A stretch of DNA of 64,000 bases, taken from positions 19,936 through 83,935 of the forward strand of contig JAJYCX010000004.1 in assembly GCA_021778015.1 (NCBI GenBank). The letters are read 5' to 3'. Shown piece after piece: positions 10,030 through 16,972 of this stretch. The position numbers and the translations under genes were made by a program. A model generated the notes under the pieces. It ran no database searches and was not told where the DNA came from. It saw nothing but the letters and a program-made list of their open reading frames with translations. Each line of letters opens with the position of its first letter. The first letter of the stretch is position 1. This DNA is from Pseudomonadota bacterium. GTDB taxonomy: Bacteria; Pseudomonadota; Gammaproteobacteria; UBA1113.

Positions 10030-11406
10030 TTACCCTTGAATGGTTGGATTGTTTGCTGGAGGGCGTTTTTTGGGGTATCGACGTTTTTTGTTGCGCGCAA
10101 ATTTTGGCTTGGGCAGCTCATTGATCATTTGTTCGCGCGCGGCATCATCTACTTCTTGCCACGTAGTCCACCAATCGGCGATGGGTTTTAAAGAATCGTC
10201 TACCTTAGCGCGTAAGCATAAAAAATCATAAGCAGCACGAAACCGAGATTGCTGCGCTAAATGATAGATTTGAAGTTGGCGTCTACCTATGAGTTGAAAC
10301 TGCAGTAACCAGATATCTATAACGGTTTGGGTAATCACTTGCGTAAAAGCCAGATGTTGTTTGGCTTGCCGCAGAATTCTGCCAGCAGCGTGCTCAAGTT
10401 TAGTGAAGTCGCTGTGGTTCGTTGTGCCAGTTTTATTGTGATGTTCTTTTTCTAGCATGATTTGTAGCGGATACCATAAGAATACAGATACTAAAAAAGC
10501 TGGATTCAATGGTTTATCTTGTGCTACGCGAGCGTCGGTATTTTGCAAAGCGTATAAAATAAATTTATCGGCAATGGCATGTAGATCAGGATGGCTTAAG
10601 GCTTCTTCGGTGAGTGGGTATAAATGTTGTAGTACAGCGTAATGGCGCAAAGCGGCAAAAGTAGCAACTGAGTTACCACTGTTAAACAGTTTATGGGTTT
10701 CATCTAATAAGCGTGCAGGTGCAATGGCAGCTAATAGCATATGTGTTTTAGGAATGGCTTTAGCCGTTTTTTCTTCTAAGGGCATGCCTAATTTTGCATG
10801 GAAACGAATGGCACGTAAAATACGCACGGGATCTTCTTTGTAACGTGTTTCAGCATCGCCTATAATACGGATGATGCCTTGTTGTAAGTCTAGTAAACCA
10901 TTGGTGTGATCGATAATGCAATTGTTTTTTGCATCATAATAAAGCGCATTTAAAGTAAAATCGCGCCGCCATACATCATCTTTTAAAGTGCCATAAACAT
11001 TATCTCTTTTTAATAAACCATTATGTCCTTTTGATTGATGATGATGACCTTTTTTACCTTGTTTGCGAAAGGTCGCAACTTCAATAATTTCGTGTCTAAA
11101 ATAAATGTGCGCGAGACGGAATCTTTTGCCTATCAATCTACAATTACGAAATAAACGATAGATTTCTTCTGGTTTGGCATTGGTGGCTACATCAAAGTCT
11201 TTAGGTTCTCGCCCTAGGAGTAGATCGCGTACACTGCCCCCTACCAAATACACTTCAAAGCCTGCATTGGCTAGGGTATCAAGCACCCCTAAACAGTTAC
11301 GGCTGATGAATGAGCGGGATATGGCATGCTCCGAGGCGGGGATAATGGTAGGCGCACTATTTGACGCTCCATTCTTTATGAAGATATTTTTAATAAAAGA
11401 AAGCAT
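10030..11406 (-). CDS. pcnB: Poly(A) polymerase I
   Basis: 458 residues. Adds 3' poly(A) tails that promote RNA decay; class II nucleotidyltransferase. Seen: LVGGSVRDLLLGREPKD (54-70) with catalytic DFD (70-72), RRDFTLNAL near 148 and RILRAIRFHAKLG near 193. The C-terminal tail is basic (KFARNKKRRYPKKRP), typical of bacterial PAPs and unlike CCA-adding enzymes. A His/Lys-rich insert GKKGHHHQSKGHNG at about 118-131 lies in the usual position for PcnB. First gene of pcnB-folK. Confidence 0.95.
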   Translation of the reverse strand: MLSFIKNIFIKNGASNSAPTIIPASEHAISRSFISRNCLGVLDTLANAGFEVYLVGGSVRDLLLGREPKDFDVATNAKPEEIYRLFRNCRLIGKRFRLAHIYFRHEIIEVATFRKQGKKGHHHQSKGHNGLLKRDNVYGTLKDDVWRRDFTLNALYYDAKNNCIIDHTNGLLDLQQGIIRIIGDAETRYKEDPVRILRAIRFHAKLGMPLEEKTAKAIPKTHMLLAAIAPARLLDETHKLFNSGNSVATFAALRHYAVLQHLYPLTEEALSHPDLHAIADKFILYALQNTDARVAQDKPLNPAFLVSVFLWYPLQIMLEKEHHNKTGTTNHSDFTKLEHAAGRILRQAKQHLAFTQVITQTVIDIWLLQFQLIGRRQLQIYHLAQQSRFRAAYDFLCLRAKVDDSLKPIADWWTTWQEVDDAAREQMINELPKPKFARNKKRRYPKKRPPANNPTIQG

Positions 11407-11545
11407 AAATTATTGTCCAATTAATGTTCGCATCGAGTGTTTTATTAACATTTTCATCGAATATTTGCCGCAAGGGCAGCATAATACCTAAAAATGACGC
11501 ATTATCAATATAAGTTGGAGTGATCCTAACAGTTCTAGCTTGGGG

Positions 11546-11561
11546 ATGGTAGTACTACCAT
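11546..11561. promoter_or_regulatory. 16-bp perfect palindrome, candidate operator
   Basis: ATGGTAGTACTACCAT is perfectly self-complementary and lies 65 bp before the gene at 11626 and 140 bp from pcnB. There is no T-run, so it is not a terminator. The regulator is unknown. Confidence 0.4.
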
Positions 11562-11625
11562 GGTTTGCGCTTAGATTCAAAGCTGCTACTATTAAAGATA
11601 TAGAACACAGCTCTAGAGGTGTCCC

Positions 11626-12015
11626 ATGAAGGTGCGTATTAGCGACATATCCGAGTTTCTATTGGCACATCCCGCCGGTAGTGTCTTTTATTTGCATCTT
11701 AAGGATGGTAAATTGCTGGAACAAGACAGTATACCTGATGACCAGATGCAAAATTATGCACGGCTGCCATTATTGGCCGAAGCACAAAGTATTGTCGTGT
11801 GTTGGGACTATATTGAAGAAATCGATGAAACAGAAATACGCCATGAATTGCAGGTTATTCTAAGACATGGTGATGAAGACTATGAATTTCCTGAATTTAC
11901 CGAAGCACTGTATTATCATGGCTTGGAAGAAGATTGGGAAACCTACAAAGAAGAGCGTTTACAGCATATCTTAGCTGACTGGTGTGAGCATAATAATATA
12001 GACTATAGTGATTAA
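11626..12015 (+). CDS. Conserved-looking acidic protein, unknown function
   Basis: 129 residues, strongly acidic in the second half (WDYIEEIDETEIRHEL, HGDEDYEFPEF, EDWETYKEERL). No signal peptide, membrane segment or known motif is seen. Codon use resembles its neighbours. It ends 19 bases before the radA start and is probably cotranscribed with radA. Function not assigned. Confidence 0.75.
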   Translation: MKVRISDISEFLLAHPAGSVFYLHLKDGKLLEQDSIPDDQMQNYARLPLLAEAQSIVVCWDYIEEIDETEIRHELQVILRHGDEDYEFPEFTEALYYHGLEEDWETYKEERLQHILADWCEHNNIDYSD

Positions 12016-12034
12016 AATCTGAAGGAAAATAATC

Positions 12035-13381
12035 TTGTCAAAAAATAAAGCAACTTATCGTTGCCAAAGTTGTGGCGCCCAATTCCATCAATGGGCAGGG
12101 CAATGTCTAGAATGCGGTTCATGGAATACTATTTTTGAAGAAGTGGTGAAAGCCGGTACACGGAGTAACAGTCAGTATTCCGGTCAAAATAGCTCCGTGG
12201 TGTTATTAAAAGATATAGCCTTAGACAGTATTGCGCGTTTGTCCTTAGATCAGGGAGAGTTAGATCGGGTATTAGGTGGCGGTCTGGTGCCGGGTTCGGT
12301 GGTGTTGATCGGCGGTGATCCAGGCATAGGTAAATCAACCTTATTATTACAAGCCATGGCCATGTTACCGCCTAGCGATGCGCCGTTGTATGTTACGGGC
12401 GAAGAATCCTTACAACAAGTCACTTTACGTGCGCGCCGATTAGAACTGCAATTGGATCATCTGAAGTTATTAGCCCATACCCACGTGGAAACGATATTAC
12501 AAATTGCTGCTGTAGATAAACCCAAAGTGATGGTGATCGATTCTATACAAACGATGTATACCGATACTTTGCAATCAGCTGCTGGCGGCGTAGGGCAAGT
12601 GCGCGAAAGCGCAGCGCAATTGGTGCGTTTCGCTAAAGAAAGCGGCACTTCTTTATTTCTAGCAGGGCATGTAACTAAAGAAGGCGCTTTGGCTGGGCCG
12701 CGGGTGTTAGAGCATATGGTCGATACGGTATTGTATTTTGAAAATGAACACGACAGTCGTTATCGGATGATACGTGCCAGCAAAAATCGTTTTGGCACTG
12801 TCAATGAGTTGGGTCTATTTGCGATGACTGAAAAAGGTTTGCGTGGTGTGCATAATCCTTCCGCTTTATTTTTATCGGGATTTAGAGCCGATGTGCCGGG
12901 TAGTGTAGTGATGGCCACTTGGGAAGGTACCAGACCTATGTTGGTGGAAGTACAAGCTTTGGTAGACGATAGTCCTTTGGCCAATCCTAGACGTGTGACT
13001 TTAGGTTTAGATGGCAATCGTTTAAATATGTTATTGGCCGTATTACATAAACAAGGTGCAGTGGCCTGTTACAATCAAGATGTGTTTGTTAACTTAGTTG
13101 GCGGTATAAAAATTACTGAAACCGCTGCTGATATAGCGATTTTATTGGCAGTGGTATCTAGCTTAAAAGAAAGACCTTTACCGCACGATTTAATTGTATT
13201 TGGCGAAGTGGGACTGTCGGGTGAAATTCGTCCGGTGCAATATGGCCAAGAGCGTTTAAAAGAAGCGGCAAAGCTCGGTTTTAAACGTGCCATTGTGCCT
13301 AAGGCCAATCAAGCTAAGCAATCCTTGGATATAGAAGTATTGCCTGTGTCGCATTTGAAAGAAGTACTGGAATATGTCTGA
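12035..13381 (+). CDS. radA: DNA repair protein RadA
   Basis: 448 residues. RecA-like branch-migration helicase used in recombinational repair and in natural transformation. Seen: N-terminal zinc finger C10, C13, C24, C27 (YRCQSCG ... CLECGSWNT), Walker A GGDPGIGKST (about 93-102), Walker B VMVIDSIQTM (about 166-175), the family-specific KNRFG (about 250) and a C-terminal Lon-like domain (GEVGLSGEIRPV near 390). TTG start, supported by AAGGA 8 bases upstream and by the finger starting at residue 8. Fits functionally with comEC in this window. Confidence 0.96.
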   Translation: MSKNKATYRCQSCGAQFHQWAGQCLECGSWNTIFEEVVKAGTRSNSQYSGQNSSVVLLKDIALDSIARLSLDQGELDRVLGGGLVPGSVVLIGGDPGIGKSTLLLQAMAMLPPSDAPLYVTGEESLQQVTLRARRLELQLDHLKLLAHTHVETILQIAAVDKPKVMVIDSIQTMYTDTLQSAAGGVGQVRESAAQLVRFAKESGTSLFLAGHVTKEGALAGPRVLEHMVDTVLYFENEHDSRYRMIRASKNRFGTVNELGLFAMTEKGLRGVHNPSALFLSGFRADVPGSVVMATWEGTRPMLVEVQALVDDSPLANPRRVTLGLDGNRLNMLLAVLHKQGAVACYNQDVFVNLVGGIKITETAADIAILLAVVSSLKERPLPHDLIVFGEVGLSGEIRPVQYGQERLKEAAKLGFKRAIVPKANQAKQSLDIEVLPVSHLKEVLEYV

Positions 13382-13384
13382 CGC

Positions 13385-13559
13385 TATCACCGACCAGAGA
13401 TCCGGAACGTTGTCATCCTCGACGAAGTCGGGGATCCAGTTTCAAATCAAGTTTTTCCTGGATCCCCGACTGCGGCCTCGCGGCCGCGTCGAGGATGACA
13501 ACGTTTTAGTACTGTGTTCGTAGAAAGTATTGCTCTCGCATCTTGAAGTGTAATGGCTA
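13385..13559. repeat. Family A repeat after radA
   Basis: Palindromic core at 13408-13502 (GTCATCCTCGACGAAG ... GCGTCGAGGATGACAACG) and a well-kept right terminal repeat at 13532-13559 (CTCGCATCTTGAAGTGTAAT onward). The left terminal repeat is lost near the radA stop. It lies between convergent radA and the Smr gene and could terminate both. Confidence 0.75.
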
Positions 13560-13571
13560 TATCTCTAACCT

Positions 13572-14105
13572 TCATGCCTTCAACATCACGTACACCGCGC
13601 CATTGCCGCCATCTACACTACGCGCGGAGCAGAATGCCAACACGGCATCTAAACGACGCAATTGTTCATTGACTGTATTCTTTAATATAGGTGAATGAAG
13701 ATTATTGCGATTACCTTTACCATGAATAATCAGCACCACCGTTATTTTTCTTTTTTGCGATTGATAAATAAAATCATTGAGACGTGCTATCGCTTCATTT
13801 TCGGTTAAGCCATGTAAATCCAACACAGCTGGTTTAGGAAATATGCCTTGTTGTAATTGTTGCATTTGTTTATCACTTACATTTGCTCTACAAAATAATA
13901 AAGGGCTTTCGGCATTGACCATGGGTGCAGTATTGATATTGGGCGTAGTGCGGCTGGCTTGATAACGTCTATAGGCTAGGCTTTGTGTATCTTGTTTTTT
14001 TCTGGTTTCTTCGATTTTCTTTTTAGGTGTTAAGGGTTTATTGGCTGCCATGGCTTCGGCAAATAAGCGTTTGTCCTCATCCGATAGCGTGGTTTTTTTT
14101 GTCAT
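13572..14105 (-). CDS. Smr-domain protein (SmrA-like putative endonuclease)
   Basis: 177 residues. C-terminal Smr (MutS2-related) domain with VLDLHGLTENEAIARLNDF (about 94-112) and VLIIHGKGNR (about 124-133); DLHG and HGKG are its hallmark motifs. The N-terminal half is charged and Lys-rich (SDEDKRLFAEAM, TPKKKIEETRKK). The family nicks branched DNA or cleaves RNA; the role here is unknown. I chose ATG at 14105 rather than TTG at 14111. Confidence 0.88.
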   Translation of the reverse strand: MTKKTTLSDEDKRLFAEAMAANKPLTPKKKIEETRKKQDTQSLAYRRYQASRTTPNINTAPMVNAESPLLFCRANVSDKQMQQLQQGIFPKPAVLDLHGLTENEAIARLNDFIYQSQKRKITVVLIIHGKGNRNNLHSPILKNTVNEQLRRLDAVLAFCSARSVDGGNGAVYVMLKA

Positions 14106-14166
14106 GGCCAATGGTCCGTGTTAGTATTTACATTATTATATACATTTATACACATTGGGGGATATC

Positions 14167-14931
14167 ATGCAAATCAAAGGAACTATTGCCGTTGTTACGG
14201 GCGGAGCATCAGGCATGGGCGCTGCCACGGCGCGATTTTTGGCGGAAAATGGCGCTAAAGTCGCGTTGCTGGATGTGAATGAAAGCCAATTAATGTCATT
14301 GGCCAAAGAAATCGATGGCGTAGCAATTGTCTGCGATGTTACTAGCTCAGACAGCGCAGAAGCTGCTTTTGAGCAAATAGAAGCCAAGCTAGGTCAACCC
14401 GGTATTTTGGTCAATTGCGCTGGTATTTGTCCGGCACAACGTGTAGTGGGCAAGGAAAGTGCTATGCCCTTGGAAGCTTTTAGCCGTGTGATTGAGGTTA
14501 ATCTTATAGGTAGCTTTAATATTTTGCGTTTAGCTGCTGCTGCGATGAGTGCAGGTACAGTGGTGAATGAGAGTGGCGAGCGCGGTGTTATTATCAATAC
14601 AGCCTCTGTAGCTGCTTATGAAGGGCAGATTGGACAAGCGGCCTATAGCGCCTCTAAAGGCGGTATTGTGGCAATGACTTTGCCCATCGCACGTGAATTA
14701 GCGCGTTTTGGTATACGTGTGATGACCATAGCTCCAGGTCTTGTGCAAACTCCCATGCTGGCTGGCATGCCACAAGAGGTACAAGACAGTCTGGCTGCGC
14801 AAGTGCCTTTTCCGAAACGTTTGGCGCGTCCGGAAGAATTTGCTCAATTAGTAGGCCATATCATTAACAATGAAATGTTGAATGGTGAGGTAATACGCTT
14901 AGATGGCGCTATTCGTCTACAAGCTAAATAG
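14167..14931 (+). CDS. Short-chain dehydrogenase/reductase, HSD10/3-hydroxyacyl-CoA dehydrogenase type
   Basis: 254 residues. NAD-binding TGGASGMG (11-18), NCAG (83-86), catalytic S147, Y160 and K164 (YSASKGG). The pattern MGAATARFLAENGAKVALLD and the C-terminus PFPKRLARPEEFAQLV resemble type-2 3-hydroxyacyl-CoA dehydrogenases (HSD17B10-like), which act in fatty-acid or branched-chain acyl-CoA oxidation. Substrate inferred only. Start at 14167, preceded by GGGGA; an upstream TTG would add four residues and has no better support. Divergent from the Smr gene. Confidence 0.88.
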   Translation: MQIKGTIAVVTGGASGMGAATARFLAENGAKVALLDVNESQLMSLAKEIDGVAIVCDVTSSDSAEAAFEQIEAKLGQPGILVNCAGICPAQRVVGKESAMPLEAFSRVIEVNLIGSFNILRLAAAAMSAGTVVNESGERGVIINTASVAAYEGQIGQAAYSASKGGIVAMTLPIARELARFGIRVMTIAPGLVQTPMLAGMPQEVQDSLAAQVPFPKRLARPEEFAQLVGHIINNEMLNGEVIRLDGAIRLQAK

Positions 14932-15021
14932 AGAAGGCGACATTTCCACGCGATAAAATGTACAAAAAAAGATCTTTCCTTATAAAAGCGCCTAATGCTT
15001 ATGGAAATGGGCCCAAACGTC

Positions 15022-15049
15022 TTGACATCTACTTTCAGTAGGTTAAAAT
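15022..15049 (+). promoter_or_regulatory. Sigma-70 promoter of the tRNA cluster
   Basis: TTGACA (15022-15027), 16-bp spacer, TAAAAT (15044-15049), followed by a GC-rich segment and tRNA-Gly at 15064. Confidence 0.7.
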
Positions 15050-15063
15050 ACGCAGCACGCAAA

Positions 15064-15139
15064 GCGGGAATAGCTCAGCTGGTAGAGCACAACCTTGCCA
15101 AGGTTGGGGTCGCGAGTTCGAATCTCGTTTCCCGCTCCA
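15064..15139 (+). tRNA. glyW: tRNA-Gly (GCC)
   Basis: 76 nt including encoded CCA. Acceptor GCGGGAA pairs with TTCCCGC. Anticodon loop TTGCCAA (anticodon GCC) between CAACC and GGTTG. T-loop GTTCGAATC. Confidence 0.97.
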
Positions 15140-15163
15140 AGATTTCTGAAGATGGTCGCTTAT

Positions 15164-15237
15164 GGCTGGGTGGCAGAGTGGTTATGCGGCGGCCTGCAAA
15201 GCCGTTTACGTCGGTTCGATTCCGGCCCTAGCCTCCA
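15164..15237 (+). tRNA. cysT: tRNA-Cys (GCA)
   Basis: 74 nt including CCA. Acceptor GGCTGGG pairs with CCTAGCC with one G-T pair. Anticodon loop around CTGCAAA gives GCA. T-loop GTTCGATTC. Same order (Gly-Cys-Leu) as glyW-cysT-leuZ of E. coli. Confidence 0.96.
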
Positions 15238-15278
15238 ACAAAGTTGATCCTAAGTTTTGTTTTGAATCTACGCAGAGT

Positions 15279-15528
15279 AGTTGGTTTTTAGGCGAGGCGT
15301 CGAGCCCTCGAACACCAGGAGTGTAGTACTCTACATGACTGGGGTGAGATGGGTGAAGACAACAAAGCCTAAGAAGCAAATACGAAGAGTATAGACTCAA
15401 AGCAGTTGGTTTTTAGGCGAGGCGTCGAGCCCTCGAACACCAGGAGTGTAGTACTCTACATGACTGGGGTGAGATGGGTGAAGACAACAAAGCCTAAGAA
15501 GCAAATGCGAAGAGTATACAAGCCCGGG
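15279..15528 (+). repeat. Family B repeat, two tandem 125-bp copies between tRNA-Cys and tRNA-Leu
   Basis: Units at 15279-15403 and 15404-15528, nearly identical over about 115 bp: AGTTGGTTTTTAGGCGAGGC through GCGAAGAGTATA. Related copies are at 7472, 35341 and 58260. Whole elements are bounded by TATACTC / GAGTATA. Inserted inside the tRNA transcription unit, so the repeat is probably transcribed. Confidence 0.85.
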
Positions 15529-15610
15529 TGGCGAAATAGGTAGACGCAAGGGACTTAAAATCCCTCGGGAATAACCTCCCGTGCCGGTTCGACTCCGGCC
15601 CCGGGCACCA
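15522..15610 (+). tRNA. leuZ: tRNA-Leu (TAA)
   Basis: 89 nt including CCA. Class II tRNA with a long variable arm. Acceptor GCCCGGG pairs with CCCGGGC. Anticodon stem AGGGA / TCCCT with loop CTTAAAA (anticodon TAA). T-loop GTTCGACTC. Confidence 0.96.
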
Positions 15611-15622
15611 AACAAAATGTAA

Positions 15623-15880
15623 TTAAAAAGGCGGATACTTATCCTTTATTGCACGTATCCATGGTATAACCTTAAAATTATCTGCAACGTGACCAGTAGC
15701 CAGATAAACTTCATGAAACCCCTGTTCAAATAATTGTTTTGCGTATTCTTCACCTTTGATACCACCACCTAGATCAGAATCTATATACAGCGGAGTGTTG
15801 CATTCAATTTTACTGGCAATAGCGGTGCGGAAAATAATGGCGCTAGAAACACAATCGTTGCTCCGAAATATCCACTCGCT
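15623..15880 (-). pseudogene. C-terminal remnant of an unrecognised gene
   Basis: Reading the minus strand, an open frame ends at TAA (15623-15625) with a protein-like C-terminus: TPLYIDSDLGGGIKGEEYA, KQLFEQGFHEVYLATGH, VIPWIRAIKDKYPPF. It looks like real coding sequence, with conserved-style Gly, Trp and Pro positions and a stop only at the end. The frame has no start codon and runs upstream into the family D repeat at 15891-15914 and then a stop near 15940. The ending resembles a C-terminal domain I associate loosely with histidine-kinase-like or signalling proteins; I would not name it. Most likely the tail of a gene truncated at a repeat. Confidence 0.55.
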
Positions 15881-15890
15881 GAATATCTTT

Positions 15891-15914
15891 CCGCTCCCTG
15901 ATGGTCGCGGCTCG
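15891..15914 (-). repeat. Family D short repeat (GAGCCGCGACC type)
   Basis: On the minus strand: GAGCCGCGACC, ATCA, GGGAGCGG. Compare 50223-50246 and 62402-62448, where the same block reads GAGCCGCGACCGTTAGGGAG. GC-rich and unlike its surroundings. Confidence 0.6.
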
Positions 15915-15972
15915 AATACAAGCGGTTCGGTTTATCCATTTGTAACCGAGACTATGTCATTAGGCTTAGTAG

Positions 15973-16920
15973 CTACTTCTTTTTCTTCACATAAATCTTC
16001 GCAATTTTATTTGTCCGCGTTTTGAAACGTCTATGCTGCCATAAATATTGTTCTGGATGGGCCACAATGGCTTGTTCTAAGATTTGATTGATGCGTGTGG
16101 CGTTTTCTACTTCATCATCACTAGGGTAATTTTCTAGGGCTGGATGTATATGCAGATGATAGTGGTAGTTTTCATCGCGATAATAAGTCACAGGCAAGAC
16201 CGTTAAGCCAAAGTTGCGCGCCATTTTAGCGGGCGTGGTAATGGTGGCGGTAGGGATATTAAAAAAAGGTGCAAATACGCTGACTTTTCGGCCATAGTCC
16301 TGATCCGGTGCATACCACATTGGAATACCTTCTTTCAAAACGCGGATCAAAGAACGCACATCTTTGCGTTCTAAGGTTTTATACGTATAGCGAGCACGAC
16401 TTTTTACCATAAAATAATTAAAGACCGGATTGAGGTGAGAGCGATAAAATAAGGCAAAGCGGGCCTGTTTAGACAGTAAGCGACCAATGATTTCTAAAGT
16501 GGTGAAATGAAAGCCCAAACACAATAGCTTGGAGCTCGGGATACCATTTTCATAAACTATATCAAAACGTTCTAAACCGTGAATAGTAAATGAGATCTGA
16601 TTTATTTTTTTTTCTGAGCCCAGCCACGCGACTAAGGTTTCCACCAAACTGATACCTACAGAGCGAAAACAGGCTTTGACCAAATCCTTTTGCTGTTTAG
16701 GAGTGTATTGCGGAAAGCACAGGCGGATATTGGTGGCACAAACTCGGCGCCTGTAAGGAGCCAATGCACCACTAATTTGTCCTAGGCTTGCGCCTAACGC
16801 ATACAGCCAAGATAGGGGTAATTGCACCAATAACCAAGCGCACGCAAAACCTAACCACAAACCCCAATAACGAGGTTTTAGCCATGCAAAACTAAAAGAG
16901 GGGACACCATCGTTATTCAT
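15973..16920 (-). CDS. Lipid A late acyltransferase, LpxL/HtrB family
   Basis: 315 residues. Adds a secondary acyl chain to Kdo2-lipid IVA at the inner membrane. Seen: N-terminal hydrophobic anchor (about residues 18-48), catalytic HX4E motif HFTTLE (about 138-143), ALFYRSHLNPVFNYF (about 155-169), GIPMWYAPDQDYGRK (about 195-209) and FFNIPTATITTPAKMAR. The C-terminus is Lys-rich (VKKKK). Which family member (LpxL, LpxP or LpxM) cannot be told. Divergent from comEC, 50 bp apart. Confidence 0.9.
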   Translation of the reverse strand: MNNDGVPSFSFAWLKPRYWGLWLGFACAWLLVQLPLSWLYALGASLGQISGALAPYRRRVCATNIRLCFPQYTPKQQKDLVKACFRSVGISLVETLVAWLGSEKKINQISFTIHGLERFDIVYENGIPSSKLLCLGFHFTTLEIIGRLLSKQARFALFYRSHLNPVFNYFMVKSRARYTYKTLERKDVRSLIRVLKEGIPMWYAPDQDYGRKVSVFAPFFNIPTATITTPAKMARNFGLTVLPVTYYRDENYHYHLHIHPALENYPSDDEVENATRINQILEQAIVAHPEQYLWQHRRFKTRTNKIAKIYVKKKK

Positions 16921-16972
16921 CTAAGCAAAAGCCCATATTGAGTTTCGTAATGCATTGTAGTATATTTTAAAA

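Noticed and set aside
15279..15528. CRISPR-like tandem repeat
   Set aside because: Only two direct 125-bp units without spacers and no cas genes; a tandem duplication of an intergenic element.
15206..15615. Two minus-strand frames across the tRNA and repeat region
   Set aside because: They are antisense to tRNA-Cys and tRNA-Leu and to the family B repeats; the identical protein segments come from the 125-bp tandem repeat.
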